Source: AWTP1-13 sp963827545
Lineage (GTDB): Bacteria; Pseudomonadota; Alphaproteobacteria; Rhizobiales; Hyphomicrobiaceae
NCBI GenBank assembly: GCA_963827545.1
Contig: CAWHBI010000031.1
Coordinates: 62,001-126,000 of the forward strand
Length of the DNA stretch: 64,000 bases
Direction of reading: 5' to 3'
Part shown: positions 44,177-56,438 of the stretch, one piece after another
Layout: every line of letters starts with the position of its first letter
Numbering within the stretch: the stretch's first letter is position 1
Notes under the pieces: model-generated
Told to the model about the DNA's origin: nothing
Databases searched by the model: none
What the model saw: only the letters and a program-made list of their open reading frames with translations
Program-made: the position numbers and the translations under genes

Positions 44177-45003
44177 GCGCCCTCGATGTCGCGTACCAGC
44201 AGGGCCCGCAGCTCGCCAGTGACCTCGGGGCGCACGCCGAACCATTTCTCGAAGCCGGGCACGGCTTGGTGCAGCAGCATGCCAAGGCCATCCACGACCA
44301 CGAGGCCACGAGAACGCGCAGCCTTCAGCAGCCGCGTCTCCAGCGGCACATAAACGATGTCGGCGACGACGCAGTCCGGACCAAGAACCGCGACGTCCAT
44401 GTCGAGCGGCTCGATTCCCTTCATGCCGAGCGACGTGGTGTTGACGAGAAGGCCGACGTCGCGCGAGCGCTCGGCGCGCTCATGCCAGTCGTAGGCCGTC
44501 ACTTTCGCTCCGAAGTAGGCCGCCATGGCCTCGGCGCGGGCACGCGTTCGGTTGAAGAGGCGCACTTGGCCCGCGCCAGCCTCCAGCAGGGCAAACACGA
44601 TGCCGCGTGCCGCACCGCCGGCGCCGAGCAGCGATACGATGCAGCCGCTGATGACCAGGCCTGGTGCAGAGGCGCGCAAGTTGCTCATGAACCCGGCGCT
44701 GTCGGAATTGTCGCCGACGAGCTTGCTGTTCTCGTACCAGAGCGTGTTGGCGGCTGCAGCGGCGCGCGCTGCGGGCCGCGCTTCATCGACAGTGGCGAAG
44801 GCCGCCTCCTTGTGAGGAAGGGTGACGTTGCAGCCCGCCAAGCCCTGCTCGCGCATGCCTCGCAGGAAGGTGGTCACCTCCTCGGGCCGCACGGGCTGAA
44901 GCCCATAGCTGCCGTCGATGCCGTATTGCTTCAGCCAATAGCCATGAATCATCGGCGAGCGCGAGTGCGACACCGGCCAGCCGATGACACAGGCGCGGAT
45001 CAT
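44173..45003 (-). CDS. aroE: Shikimate dehydrogenase
   Basis: The 276-residue enzyme has the shikimate-binding motifs VSHSRSPMIHGYWL and NVTLPHKEAAF (catalytic Lys). The NADP-binding GAGGAARGIVFALLEAG follows with the NRT motif (FNRTRARAEAM), then LLVNTTSLGM and DGLGMLLHQAVPGFEKWFG. It reduces 3-dehydroshikimate in aromatic amino-acid synthesis. It is coupled to coaE by a four-base overlap. Confidence 0.95.
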   Translation of the reverse strand: MIRACVIGWPVSHSRSPMIHGYWLKQYGIDGSYGLQPVRPEEVTTFLRGMREQGLAGCNVTLPHKEAAFATVDEARPAARAAAAANTLWYENSKLVGDNSDSAGFMSNLRASAPGLVISGCIVSLLGAGGAARGIVFALLEAGAGQVRLFNRTRARAEAMAAYFGAKVTAYDWHERAERSRDVGLLVNTTSLGMKGIEPLDMDVAVLGPDCVVADIVYVPLETRLLKAARSRGLVVVDGLGMLLHQAVPGFEKWFGVRPEVTGELRALLVRDIEGA

Positions 45004-45060
45004 CTCTCCGGCCTCGCACGATCCGGGTCAGTTGGTTCGCCAACCGCGCTGCATACGCTT

Positions 45061-45268
45061 CCCCTCCCGTCGAGTCGAAGACACGCCTTCGGCATGATGA
45101 CGGGGAGGGGATAGGGGTGGGGTGAAGCCTCGGGGGTACCCGTTGAAAGGGAGACGGTGGCTCGCAGCGAATGCATTTTGCTGGCCGTTGTCCCTGCTGG
45201 ATACCCCCACCCCCATCCCCTCCCCGCGTCGTGTCGAAGACACGCCTCCGGCGTGATGGGGAGGGGAG
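45061..45268. repeat. Paired inverted CCCTCCC...GGGGAGGGG palindromes between aroE and maf
   Basis: Two palindromic units with matching cores (TCGAAGACACGCCT) lie in opposite orientation at 45061-45125 and 45205-45268. Each has CCCCTCCC arms and an outer CACCCC/GGGGTGGGG tail. The roughly 80 bases between them show nothing else. This is the same composite layout as the copies at 58.7 and 59.4 kb. Confidence 0.75.
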
Positions 45269-45331
45269 CACGTGCGGCTTGCTGGAGAATCCCACGTCGT
45301 CCGTCGCTGCTCTGGACCTCTTTGCGCACAC

Positions 45332-45950
45332 TCATGCTGCAATGACTCCGCGGGCCCTCAACTCGGCCAGGAGCGATATCAGCGGCAGGCCGATGATGGT
45401 GAAATGATCGCCCTCGACGCGCTCGAACAGCTGGATGCCGGCGCCTTCGATCTCGTAGGCGCCGACGATCTGGCATAGGCCGGTGCCCGGATTGGGCGAG
45501 GTAGCGATCAAGGAACTCCAGACTGAAGCAGCGCATGGTCAGCGTCGCATCCTCGACGCGGCTCCACACGATCTTTCCGCCCAGCGCAACCGCCGCGGCG
45601 GTGTGCAGGTGATGGGTCTTGCCACGCAGCCGCTTCAGCTGCGCGCGGGCTGCCGCAAGGTCGCCGGGCTTGTCGAACAGCTCGTCCCCAAGTGCCAGCA
45701 CCTGGTCAGCGCCGATGACGAGGGCCCCGGGATCGATGCGGCTAACCGCCTCCGCCTTGGCCTGCGCCAGGGACTCCGCGATTGCATCCGGACCCGGCTT
45801 CGCCGTCGCGGCCATGAGGCGGCGCTTCAGGGCAGTCTCGTCGATTTCCGCCGCAACGACCTGGAACGACAGCCCAGCCGCCTCCAGCATCCTGCGACGA
45901 TAGGGGCTTGCCGAGGCCAAGACGAGCCGGCCGGCGCCGCTCTCAGCCAT
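45332..45950 (-). CDS. maf: Maf-family nucleotide pyrophosphatase (one frameshift)
   Basis: The start MAESGAGRLVLASASPYRRRML is the Maf motif (SxSxxR). GALVIGADQVLALGDELFDKP has the catalytic aspartate and LRGKTHHLHTAAAV is also conserved. The frame breaks after RYLAQS at about 45487. Removing one G gives GTGLCQIVGAYEIEGAGIQL and FTIIGLPLISLLAELRARGV, the normal Maf end, with a stop at 45332. Corrected length about 205 residues. Maf hydrolyses non-canonical or modified nucleoside triphosphates. Its start overlaps the ppsR stop by eight bases. Confidence 0.9.
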
Positions 45951-46806
45951 CGCTCGTCTCCTGCTGCTCGGCCATGTTCGCGCCTTCGCGGCGGTCATGC
46001 AGGAGGCGGATGATGGTGGCAGCGGTCTCCTCCACCGAGCGCCGTGTCACGTCGATGACCGGCCAACCGTGACGGGCACACAGGCGCCGCGAGTGCTGGA
46101 TCTCGTTGGCAATCTGGGTGCGATCGACGTAGTCGCCGAGATTGCGATCTCCGATGAGATGCACCCGGTTGCGGCGGATCTCTGCGATGCGCTCCGGACT
46201 CGCGACAAGGCCCACAACGAACGCGGTGTGCGGCTGCGACAGCGACGCCGGCGGATCGATGCCCGGCACCAGCGGCAGGTTCGCGGTCTTGAACCCGCGC
46301 TGGGCCAGATAGATGCTGGTGGGCGTCTTCGACGTGCGCGAGATGCCGAGGATGATGATATCGGCCCGGCTCAGGTCTTGCGGCAGCTGGCCGTCGTCAT
46401 GCGCCATAGCGAAATTCAGGGCGTCGATGCGGGCGAAGTACTCGGCATCGAGCAGATGCTGGCCGGCGACGATGGGCGTTTGCGGCGCCCCCAGGTAGGA
46501 TTCGAAGATCTTCATGATCGGCTCGAGCACGTGCAAGCAAGGCACTTTGAGCTCGCGGCAGCGCCGCTCTATCTCGGCAATCAGCTCCTTCTTCACCACC
46601 GTATAGAGCACGATGCCGGGCGCCTGCTCCACCTCCTTCAGCACGCGCTCGAGCTGCTTCTCCGTGCGCACCAGCGGATGCACGTGCTCGATCGGCCGCA
46701 CGCGTGCATATTGTACCGCGGCCGCCTTGGCCATGGTGGTGAGCGTCTCGCCGGTGGCATCCGAGATCAGGTGCAGATGGAAGTAGCTGGGCAACTGGTT
46801 GGGCAT
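45943..46806 (-). CDS. ppsR: Pyruvate,phosphate dikinase / PEP synthase regulatory protein (DUF299, RP001 homologue)
   Basis: The 287-residue protein starts LPSYFHLHLISDATGETLTTMA. It holds the P-loop-like GISRTSKTPTSIYLAQRGFKTANLPLVPG and ends ARHGWPVIDVTRRSVEETAATIIRLL. DUF299 enzymes are bifunctional kinase/pyrophosphorylases that switch PEP synthase or PPDK off and on by phosphorylating a threonine. In alphaproteobacteria the homologue is RP001, whose gene flanks the chromosome origin opposite hemE, exactly as here. Confidence 0.93.
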   Translation of the reverse strand: MPNQLPSYFHLHLISDATGETLTTMAKAAAVQYARVRPIEHVHPLVRTEKQLERVLKEVEQAPGIVLYTVVKKELIAEIERRCRELKVPCLHVLEPIMKIFESYLGAPQTPIVAGQHLLDAEYFARIDALNFAMAHDDGQLPQDLSRADIIILGISRTSKTPTSIYLAQRGFKTANLPLVPGIDPPASLSQPHTAFVVGLVASPERIAEIRRNRVHLIGDRNLGDYVDRTQIANEIQHSRRLCARHGWPVIDVTRRSVEETAATIIRLLHDRREGANMAEQQETSDG

Positions 46807-47220
46807 CTGTGGAAAAGACCAGAGTTCGCGGGGGCTGCCAAGCGCAGGTGCGTCTTTCGTTGGCCCAAGGCGTGCCTCCATCAACAGAACTGCCCACAGG
46901 AAGACCCGGCGGGAGACCTGCGCACGCCCGGGCGGGGAGCGAGCTGGCGACAGCAGCGGCCGACGCCGTTATACACCACTGCCCACGGGATCCGCGCCGA
47001 GGCAGCCGGCGCAACTCGGCTGGTAAGGCGTTGATATTGTCACGATTTGGCGCCCTGGTAGCTGGTATGGCGAGAGCACGCTAGAGATAGCTGGAGGCTT
47101 TGCACGAGGGCGCACAAGCTGTGCGCAAGACAGTGGCAAAAGAGGATCTTCGTAATTCAGTGCCTAAGAGTCATAACAACAACCTTGAAGATCTAGATCT
47201 TGAAATTGGAACCTCACGCG
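46807..47220. other. Probable chromosomal replication origin (oriC) between ppsR and hemE
   Basis: The 414-bp divergent gap has the RP001/hemE neighbours that flank the mapped origins of Caulobacter and Rickettsia. The window contains a DnaA-box match TGTGGAAAA (46808-46816; reverse complement TTTTCCACA fits TTWTNCACA). A near match TTATACACC lies at 46969-46977 and a weak one at 47120-47128. By direct count, 47137-47208 is 36% GC, far below its surroundings, and would suit an unwinding element. A perfect 14-bp palindrome AAGATCTAGATCTT lies at 47188-47201 and one GANTC site at 47168-47172. No TTAA-N7-TTAA CtrA site was seen. Housekeeping genes point away on both sides. Confidence 0.65.
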
Positions 47221-48294
47221 ATGGCTTTGCAGCTTGTCTCGACGCGCCCTCGCCTGCTGCGTCCATTCGCCGGCGAGGTACCGTTCCCGCCGCCCATCTG
47301 GCTCATGCGGCAGGCCGGGCGCTATCTGCCCGAGTACCGCGCGGTGCGGGAGAAGGCCGGCAGCTTCCTGGACCTGTGCTACACCCCGGAACTCGCCACC
47401 GAGGTCACGCTGCAGCCGATCCGGCGCTATGGCTTCGATGCCGCGATCCTGTTTGCCGATATCCTGGTGGTGCCCGACGCGCTGGGGCAGAAGGTCGAGT
47501 TTCTCGAAGGCGAGGGACCGCGGCTCGAGGCCATCCGCGCCGAGCGCGAAATCTCCCGCTTGAACGCAAATGCGACTCGCCCCAAGTTCGCCCGCGTTTT
47601 CGAGACCGTCGCCAGGGTGCGCCATGAGCTGCCTCAAGACACTGCCCTCATCGGATTTTGCGGCGCGCCGTGGACGGTGGCGACCTACATGGTGGGGGGG
47701 CAGACCTCCTCCGACCAGGCCGAGGCGCGGCTTTGGGCCTACCGGGACCCTGGCGGATTTCAGCGGCTGATCGATCTGCTGGTCGAGGTTTCCGTCGACT
47801 ACCTCTCGGGGCAAGTGGCTGCCGGCGCGGATGTCTTGCAGATTTTCGACAGCTGGGCCGGAAGTCTCGCGGATGACCAGTTCGAGCGCTGGGTGGTTGC
47901 GCCGACCAGGACCATGGTGGCGCGGCTCAAGGAGCGGCAACCGAATGTTCCGGTCATTGGCTTCCCGCGCGGTGCGGGCGTGCAGATGCGAAGCTACGTG
48001 GCCGGCACCGGCGTCGATGGTGTGAGCTGTGACACTGCGCTCCCGCTCGACTTCATCGCCCGCGAGCTGTCGGGCAGGACCGTTGTGCAGGGCAATCTCG
48101 ACCCGCTGCTGCTGGTTGCCGGCGGGGCGGCCCTGGAGCGGCGCACCGCCGAAATTTTGACAGCGCTTGCTGGCAAGCCCTTCATCTTCAATCTCGGCCA
48201 CGGCATTGTGCCGCAGACGCCACCGGAGAATGTGGCGCAACTCGTGGCACTGGTGCGAGGGGGACAGCGCGTGGGCATGCGCGAGGGACAATGA
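47221..48294 (+). CDS. hemE: Uroporphyrinogen decarboxylase
   Basis: The 357-residue enzyme has the substrate-binding signature PIWLMRQAGRYLPEYR with its arginines, then FLDLCYTPELATEVTLQPIRRYGFDAAILFADILVV with the catalytic aspartate, LIGFCGAPWTVATYMV, and FNLGHGIVPQTPPENV at the end. It converts uroporphyrinogen III to coproporphyrinogen III in heme synthesis. ATG 47221 was chosen; a TTG seven codons upstream is open. It overlaps hemJ by four bases. Confidence 0.95.
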   Translation: MALQLVSTRPRLLRPFAGEVPFPPPIWLMRQAGRYLPEYRAVREKAGSFLDLCYTPELATEVTLQPIRRYGFDAAILFADILVVPDALGQKVEFLEGEGPRLEAIRAEREISRLNANATRPKFARVFETVARVRHELPQDTALIGFCGAPWTVATYMVGGQTSSDQAEARLWAYRDPGGFQRLIDLLVEVSVDYLSGQVAAGADVLQIFDSWAGSLADDQFERWVVAPTRTMVARLKERQPNVPVIGFPRGAGVQMRSYVAGTGVDGVSCDTALPLDFIARELSGRTVVQGNLDPLLLVAGGAALERRTAEILTALAGKPFIFNLGHGIVPQTPPENVAQLVALVRGGQRVGMREGQ

Positions 48295-48725
48295 GCGCGC
48301 CGCTGGTGCTCTGGATCAAGGCCCTGCACGTCGTCTCCGTCATCGCGTGGATGGCGGGGCTGCTCTATCTGCCGCGCCTGTTCGTCTACCACTGCGATGC
48401 CGAGAAGGGCTCCCAACTGTCCGAGACCTTCAAGGTGATGGAGCGCCGCCTCCTGCGCTTCATCATGAACCCGGCGATGGTCGTGGTGTGGGTGACGGGC
48501 CTCTACCTCGCCTGGGCGCAGGGCATGGTCAACGATCGCTGGCTGTGGGCCAAGTTCGCCCTGGTGGTGGCCCTGACCGGCTATCACCATGCCTTGGGCG
48601 CGTGGCGCAAGGACTTCGCCGAGGACTGGAACACGCGCAACGCACGCTTCTATCGCCTCATGAACGAGGTGCCGACCCTGCTGATGATCGGTATCGTCGT
48701 ACTGGTGATCGTGAAACCGCTCTGA
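48291..48725 (+). CDS. hemJ: Protoporphyrinogen IX oxidase HemJ
   Basis: The 144-residue membrane protein has four hydrophobic segments and HemJ motifs: IKALHVVSVIAWMAGLLYLPRLFVYH with the essential His, MERRLLRFIMNPAMVVVWVTGLYLAW, KFALVVALTGYHHALG and RFYRLMNEVPTLLMIGIVVLV. HemJ oxidises protoporphyrinogen IX in organisms lacking HemG/HemY. Translational overlap with hemE supports a heme operon. Confidence 0.93.
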   Translation: MSAPLVLWIKALHVVSVIAWMAGLLYLPRLFVYHCDAEKGSQLSETFKVMERRLLRFIMNPAMVVVWVTGLYLAWAQGMVNDRWLWAKFALVVALTGYHHALGAWRKDFAEDWNTRNARFYRLMNEVPTLLMIGIVVLVIVKPL

Positions 48726-48761
48726 GGAGCTCGGATAGAGCCGCAAGCCGGGAGGCAGCAA

Positions 48762-49178
48762 ATGCCTACTCTCCAAGCCTATCCGCTTTTCACGGTGAAG
48801 CACCTGAAGGAGAGCCGCGATTTCTTCCAGCGCTGCTTCAATATGCTCGTCGCTTTCGAAGCCAGCTGGGTGGTGATGCTCTCCAACCAGGATGGTGGCC
48901 CAATTTCGCTCGGGCTCATGAGCCACGACCATCCGAGCAATCCGCCCGGACCGGAGATGTTCGATGGCCGAGGTATGATCATGACCTTCCAGGTCGATGA
49001 TGCATCGACGGCGCATGCGCGGCTGAAGGAGCTAGGTGCGCCGATCGTTTATGATCTCAAGGATGAGCCCTGGGGTCAGAGGCGCTTCATGGTGCGCGAT
49101 CCCTCAAGTATCCTGGTCGACGTCGTCGAGCAGACGGAGCCGGCACCCGGGTACTGGGAAAAATTCATGGGGTCCTGA
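48762..49178 (+). CDS. VOC-superfamily (glyoxalase/bleomycin-resistance fold) protein
   Basis: The 138-residue single-domain protein has the paired beta-alpha-beta VOC units: YPLFTVKHLKESRDFFQRCFNMLVAFEASW and TFQVDDASTAHARLKELGAPIVYDLKDEPWGQRRFMVRDPSSILVDVVEQ. The end shows the metal-site pattern of glyoxalase-like proteins (ILVDVVE). Substrate unknown. It is 36 bases downstream of hemJ, possibly in the same operon. Confidence 0.85.
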   Translation: MPTLQAYPLFTVKHLKESRDFFQRCFNMLVAFEASWVVMLSNQDGGPISLGLMSHDHPSNPPGPEMFDGRGMIMTFQVDDASTAHARLKELGAPIVYDLKDEPWGQRRFMVRDPSSILVDVVEQTEPAPGYWEKFMGS

Positions 49179-49438
49179 GCGACACACGCGGTCAAAGCCG
49201 TCAGGTGCATCCCAAGGTTGCCCCTTTTACTTTGCTAGCCAGCCTGCTATATAGCGATTCGTCACCACCTGCCGCCCACAGGCGCGCGGGTGGGGCCGTT
49301 CGGGCAGCCAGTCGCCTCCGAGGGCCACGACAATCCGGAAAACGCCGTTCGGCGCACCCCTCCCCTTCCGGCTCCGCGCTTCACCATTGATCCCACCTAC
49401 TCAAAGCCGCGCAGCCCCCTCCATCCGGAGATTTTCAC
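49179..49438 (+). promoter_or_regulatory. 260-nt leader region upstream of rho
   Basis: The gap between the VOC gene and rho holds no open frame of note. TATATA at 49248-49253 has a TTTTAC 17 bases upstream and is a possible promoter. That would leave an untranslated leader of about 180 bases, as expected for an autoregulated rho gene. No intrinsic terminator is visible in it. GGAG at 49427-49430 serves the rho start. Confidence 0.35.
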
Positions 49439-50725
<1,287 letters not shown>

Positions 50726-50737
50726 TCACAACGAGAG

Positions 50738-51099
<362 letters not shown>

Positions 51100-51259
51100 T
51101 GATGCGCCCCGCTCCCTATCCTGACCTCTCGAGCGCAAGGCTCTCGGGTTTCCCCGGATCAGGCACGCCACCAAAGGGTGACAGTTCGGGTTGGCAGGGC
51201 GACTTTGCCCCGTAATTATAAGTTACGGGAGCCGATGAATCAAGAAAGGACGCATCGTT

Positions 51260-51970
51260 GTGACATCATTGCAGAATATTGGCCAGCCGCTGCCCAACTG
51301 GACTCCTCGCCCCACGCCGCCGCGTACGGTCATGGAAGGGCGGTTCTGCCGATTGGAGCCGCTCGATCCGGCGCGGCACGGCGATGAGCTGTTCGAGGCC
51401 AACCTGCACGACAGGGACGGACAGAACTGGACTTATCTTTTCGTTGGGCCGTTCGCCGACTTCGCGAGCTATCGCGCGTGGCTCGAGCAGGTGGCGAAAG
51501 CCGACGATCCGCTCTTCCACACCATTGTCGACCTCGCGACGGGGAAGGCAGTGGGAGTCGCCACCTTCATGCGCATCGACGGCGCCAACGGCGTGATCGA
51601 GGTCGGCAATATCAATTACTCGCCGCTGCTGCAGAGAACGCCTGCTGCCACGGAGGCCATGTTCCTGATGATGCGGCGTGTGTTCGAAGAACTCGGCTAT
51701 CGCCGCTACGAGTGGAAGTGCGACAGCCTCAATGCGCCGTCGCGCGCGGCGGCCCTGCGGCTCGGCTTTCAGTTCGAAGGCATCTTCCGACAAGCGGTGG
51801 TCTACAAGGGCCGCAACCGCGACACTGCGTGGTTCTCCATCATCGACAGCGAGTGGCCGAGCCTGAAGCGGGCCTACGAGCAATGGCTGGGGCCGGAGAA
51901 TTTCGATGCCGAAGGGCGGCAGAAGCGCAAGCTTGCGGAGCTCATAGCAGCACGTGGCGCACGCGATTGA
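51260..51970 (+). CDS. GNAT acetyltransferase, RimJ/RimL-like
   Basis: The 236-residue protein has the long form of RimJ/RimL-like GNATs: VMEGRFCRLEPLDPARHGDEL, ADPLFHTIVDLATGKAVGVATF, EVGNINYSPLLQRTPAATEAM, YRRYEWKCDSLNAPSRAAALRLGFQFEGIFRQ and VYKGRNRDTAWFSIID. This subgroup is common as a stand-alone cytosolic enzyme of unknown target. Start is probably GTG 51260. Confidence 0.88.
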   Translation: MTSLQNIGQPLPNWTPRPTPPRTVMEGRFCRLEPLDPARHGDELFEANLHDRDGQNWTYLFVGPFADFASYRAWLEQVAKADDPLFHTIVDLATGKAVGVATFMRIDGANGVIEVGNINYSPLLQRTPAATEAMFLMMRRVFEELGYRRYEWKCDSLNAPSRAAALRLGFQFEGIFRQAVVYKGRNRDTAWFSIIDSEWPSLKRAYEQWLGPENFDAEGRQKRKLAELIAARGARD

Positions 51971-52172
51971 TCACTATTGCTGATCGACGCTGTCGCCAAG
52001 ACGAAAGAAACACCCTGGAACGCGGGGACTTGGCCAGGGTGCTTCTGCAAATATCACGACCGAGGAGTGCGGGGTTTCCCCGATCGCGGCCAACAACGGC
52101 CAGAACCTCAGGTTGTTCCTGCATGCCTGGCAACCAGCTGTGGATAAGTTTCTAGACTGTTGCCGGCGAGTT

Positions 52173-54224
<2,052 letters not shown>

Positions 54225-54275
54225 GTGCGCAGGGTAGCCCGGATCGGGCAGCGGCAAAACCGGGCCCGGCGATTG

Positions 54276-54301
54276 TTGACGTATGTATCATGTCATGATA
54301 C
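54276..54301 (+). promoter_or_regulatory. Probable higBA promoter/operator palindrome
   Basis: A perfect 17-bp palindrome with one central base, GTATCATGTCATGATAC (54285-54301), lies just before the toxin gene. TTGACG at 54276-54281 could be a -35 box; the palindrome would cover the -10. HigA antitoxins repress their own promoter through such sites. It also lies 61 bases upstream of the divergent YyaL gene. Confidence 0.55.
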
Positions 54302-54323
54302 GTGCGGTAGAGCGCGGGCGGCC

Positions 54324-54589
54324 ATGATCCGATTTTCGAAGGTCGCCATCCCGGCAAGGGTTTCCCGGCTGATCTTATCGGGCGCGCACGCCGCAAGCTG
54401 ATCATGTTGGATGAGGCGGAAACGCTCGCTGATATTGGCAGGCTCCCTGGCAATCACCTTGAGGCATTGAAGAAAGATCGCGCCGGACAGCACTCGATCA
54501 GGATCAATGATCAATGGCGAGTTTGCTTCGTGTGGACCGGGAGCGATGCCCAGAGCGTCGAGATCGTGGACTACCATCGAGGAGTATGA
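54324..54589 (+). pseudogene. higB: HigB-type toxin with damaged N-terminus
   Basis: The frame ending at 54589 reads IFEGRHPGKGFPADLIGRARRKL, MLDEAETLADIGRLPGNHLEALK and HSIRINDQWRVCFVWTG...VEIVDYH. This is nearly all of a HigB/killer-protein toxin (ribosome-dependent mRNase). The normal start MIR-F exists at 54324 (ATGATCCG) but in another frame. About ten codons plus a frame shift appear to be missing between it and IFEGR. Only an internal ATG (54404) would give a 61-residue piece, so the toxin is probably inactive. Confidence 0.65.
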
Positions 54590-54592
54590 CTG

Positions 54593-54892
54593 ATGCGTAC
54601 CGACCCCCTTGGGCCTGTGCATCCAGGTGAGATCCTGCGGGAGGAAGTATTGGGACCACTTGCCATGAGTCCCTACGCCCTCGCCGCACATTTGCGCGTG
54701 CCGCGAACGCGCATCGAGCGCTTGGTGCGAGAGGAAACCCCGGTCACGCTCGACACGGCTCTGCAACTCGCCCGCTATTTGGGAACCACGGCCGAGTTCT
54801 GGCTCCGCTTGCAGGCGCGCTATGATCTCGAAACCGCGCGACAAAGACCCGACAAGGACATCGCCGCCATCAGGCCACGCAAGACTGCCTGA
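54593..54892 (+). CDS. higA: HigA-type antitoxin (XRE family)
   Basis: The 99-residue protein is intact. It has the HigA start HPGEILREEVLGPLAMSPYALAAHLRVPRTRIERLV with the helix-turn-helix, ETPVTLDTALQLARYLGTTAEFWLRLQARYDLE and a basic tail. HigA binds HigB and represses the operon. It follows the toxin stop by three bases, the inverted (toxin-first) order typical of higBA. The stop of higA is only about 20 bases from mnmE. Confidence 0.92.
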   Translation: MRTDPLGPVHPGEILREEVLGPLAMSPYALAAHLRVPRTRIERLVREETPVTLDTALQLARYLGTTAEFWLRLQARYDLETARQRPDKDIAAIRPRKTA

Positions 54893-54915
54893 TCGGTGAG
54901 GCATGCAGCGGTTTG

Positions 54916-56259
54916 ATGGTGGCCAACGATACGATCTTCGCCCTGTCCAGCGCGCCAGGCCGCAGTGCCGTCGCTGTGTTCCGCATCTCGGGACCAGCGG
55001 CCGGCGAGGTGCTCGACCGAATGGCGGCACCCCGCCCGAAGCCGCGGGTGGCGTCGTTCCGGCGGCTGCGCCACCCTGAGACGGGCGAGGTGCTGGACGA
55101 GGCGCTGGTGCTGTGGTTCCCGGCTCCCAGGAGCGAGACCGGGGAGGACATGGCCGAGCTGCATGTTCACGGCGGGCGCGCGGTGAGCCTGGCGGTGGTG
55201 CGTGCGCTGCCCCTCATCAAGGGTCTGCGAATGGCGGAGCCTGGTGAGTTCGCCCGCCGCGCTTTCGAGCACGGCAAGATCGACCTGACAGCGGCCGAGG
55301 CGATCGCGGACCTGGTCGAAGCGGAGACGGACGCCCAGCGCAAGCAGGCGCTGCGGCAATCCGGTGGTGCCCTGGCGCGGCTCTACGACGGGTGGCGGGC
55401 CGAGCTGATCCGGGCGCAGGCCCTGACCGAGTCGGCCATCGACTTCTCCGACGAGGCCGACGTCAGCGAAAAGGCCTGCGAAGGAGCCCGCGAGCTGGTG
55501 GCACGGCTGGTGCCGTCGATCCGCCGGCACCTTGACGATGGCCGCCGCGGGGAGATCCTGCGCGAAGGTTTCCGCGTGACCATTGCCGGCCCGCCCAACG
55601 TCGGCAAGTCGAGCCTTCTCAACGCGCTCGCCAAGCGCGAGGCGGCCATTGTGTCGGAGGAGGCCGGCACCACCCGCGACATCATCGAGGTGACCATGGA
55701 CCTCGGCGGCGCCCCGGTCATTCTCAGCGACACGGCCGGCATCCGCGAGGCCGAAGGCAAGGTGGAGCGCGAGGGCATCCGCCGCGCAGTGGCGCGCGCC
55801 CGGGACGCCGACCTGGTGCTCTGGCTGATGGATGCAACAGATCCACAGCCGGCGCCGCCCGCCGATCTGGCGGCCCATGCCCGTGAGATGCTGTGGGTGC
55901 TCAACAAGATGGACCTGCCGGGTTCTCAGCGCCTGCACCCGATGCTGTTGAAGGGCTGGTGCGGGCTATCGCTCTACACTGGCGAAGGGCTGCCCGAGCT
56001 CACCAAGACCATCGAGGCCAAGGCGCATGCGAGCATCGGCACCTCGGAGGCGCCGGTCCTTACTCAAGCGCGCCACCGCCGGCAGCTCGAGGCTTGCCTG
56101 GAGGCGCTGGAGACCTACCTGGCGGGTGCGCCCGGCGAGCTGGAGCTCAGGGCGGAGGATCTGCGCCGGGCAGCGACCGCGCTCGGGCGCATCACTGGGC
56201 GGGTGGACGTGGAGGACGTGCTGGGCGAGATCTTCAGCCGGTTCTGCATCGGCAAGTAA
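54916..56259 (+). CDS. mnmE: tRNA uridine-5-carboxymethylaminomethyl synthesis GTPase MnmE
   Basis: The 447-residue GTPase has an N-terminal folate-binding domain (DTIFALSSAPGRSAVAVFRISGPAAG, ELHVHGGRAV). A helical domain and an inserted G domain follow: GPPNVGKSSLLNAL (G1), TTRDIIEV (G2), DTAGIRE (G3) and NKMD (G4). The C-terminal FCIGK carries the essential cysteine. With MnmG it modifies wobble U34 of several tRNAs. A TTG one codon upstream is an alternative start. Intact. Confidence 0.96.
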   Translation: MVANDTIFALSSAPGRSAVAVFRISGPAAGEVLDRMAAPRPKPRVASFRRLRHPETGEVLDEALVLWFPAPRSETGEDMAELHVHGGRAVSLAVVRALPLIKGLRMAEPGEFARRAFEHGKIDLTAAEAIADLVEAETDAQRKQALRQSGGALARLYDGWRAELIRAQALTESAIDFSDEADVSEKACEGARELVARLVPSIRRHLDDGRRGEILREGFRVTIAGPPNVGKSSLLNALAKREAAIVSEEAGTTRDIIEVTMDLGGAPVILSDTAGIREAEGKVEREGIRRAVARARDADLVLWLMDATDPQPAPPADLAAHAREMLWVLNKMDLPGSQRLHPMLLKGWCGLSLYTGEGLPELTKTIEAKAHASIGTSEAPVLTQARHRRQLEACLEALETYLAGAPGELELRAEDLRRAATALGRITGRVDVEDVLGEIFSRFCIGK

Positions 56260-56273
56260 GGTTGCGTCTGCAT

Positions 56274-56289
56274 TGTTTCACGTGAAACA
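56274..56289. promoter_or_regulatory. parS site 1 (ParB-binding centromere)
   Basis: TGTTTCACGTGAAACA matches the bacterial parS consensus exactly. It lies 15 bases after mnmE and is the core of a longer perfect 28-bp palindrome spanning 56268-56295. ParB loads here to form the segregation complex near the origin. Confidence 0.93.
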
Positions 56290-56438
56290 ATGCAGCGTTC
56301 AATTTCATGCGGCGCGCCATGGCTCCTGTTGCGCCTCCAACACGCAACGGGCGAATTCCTCGGATTCCGCAGCATTTCGCATGCTGGCCATCGCTCCCTG
56401 GCCTAACAGGTCCGTTGCGTAGAGCGTTGGGGGGACCG

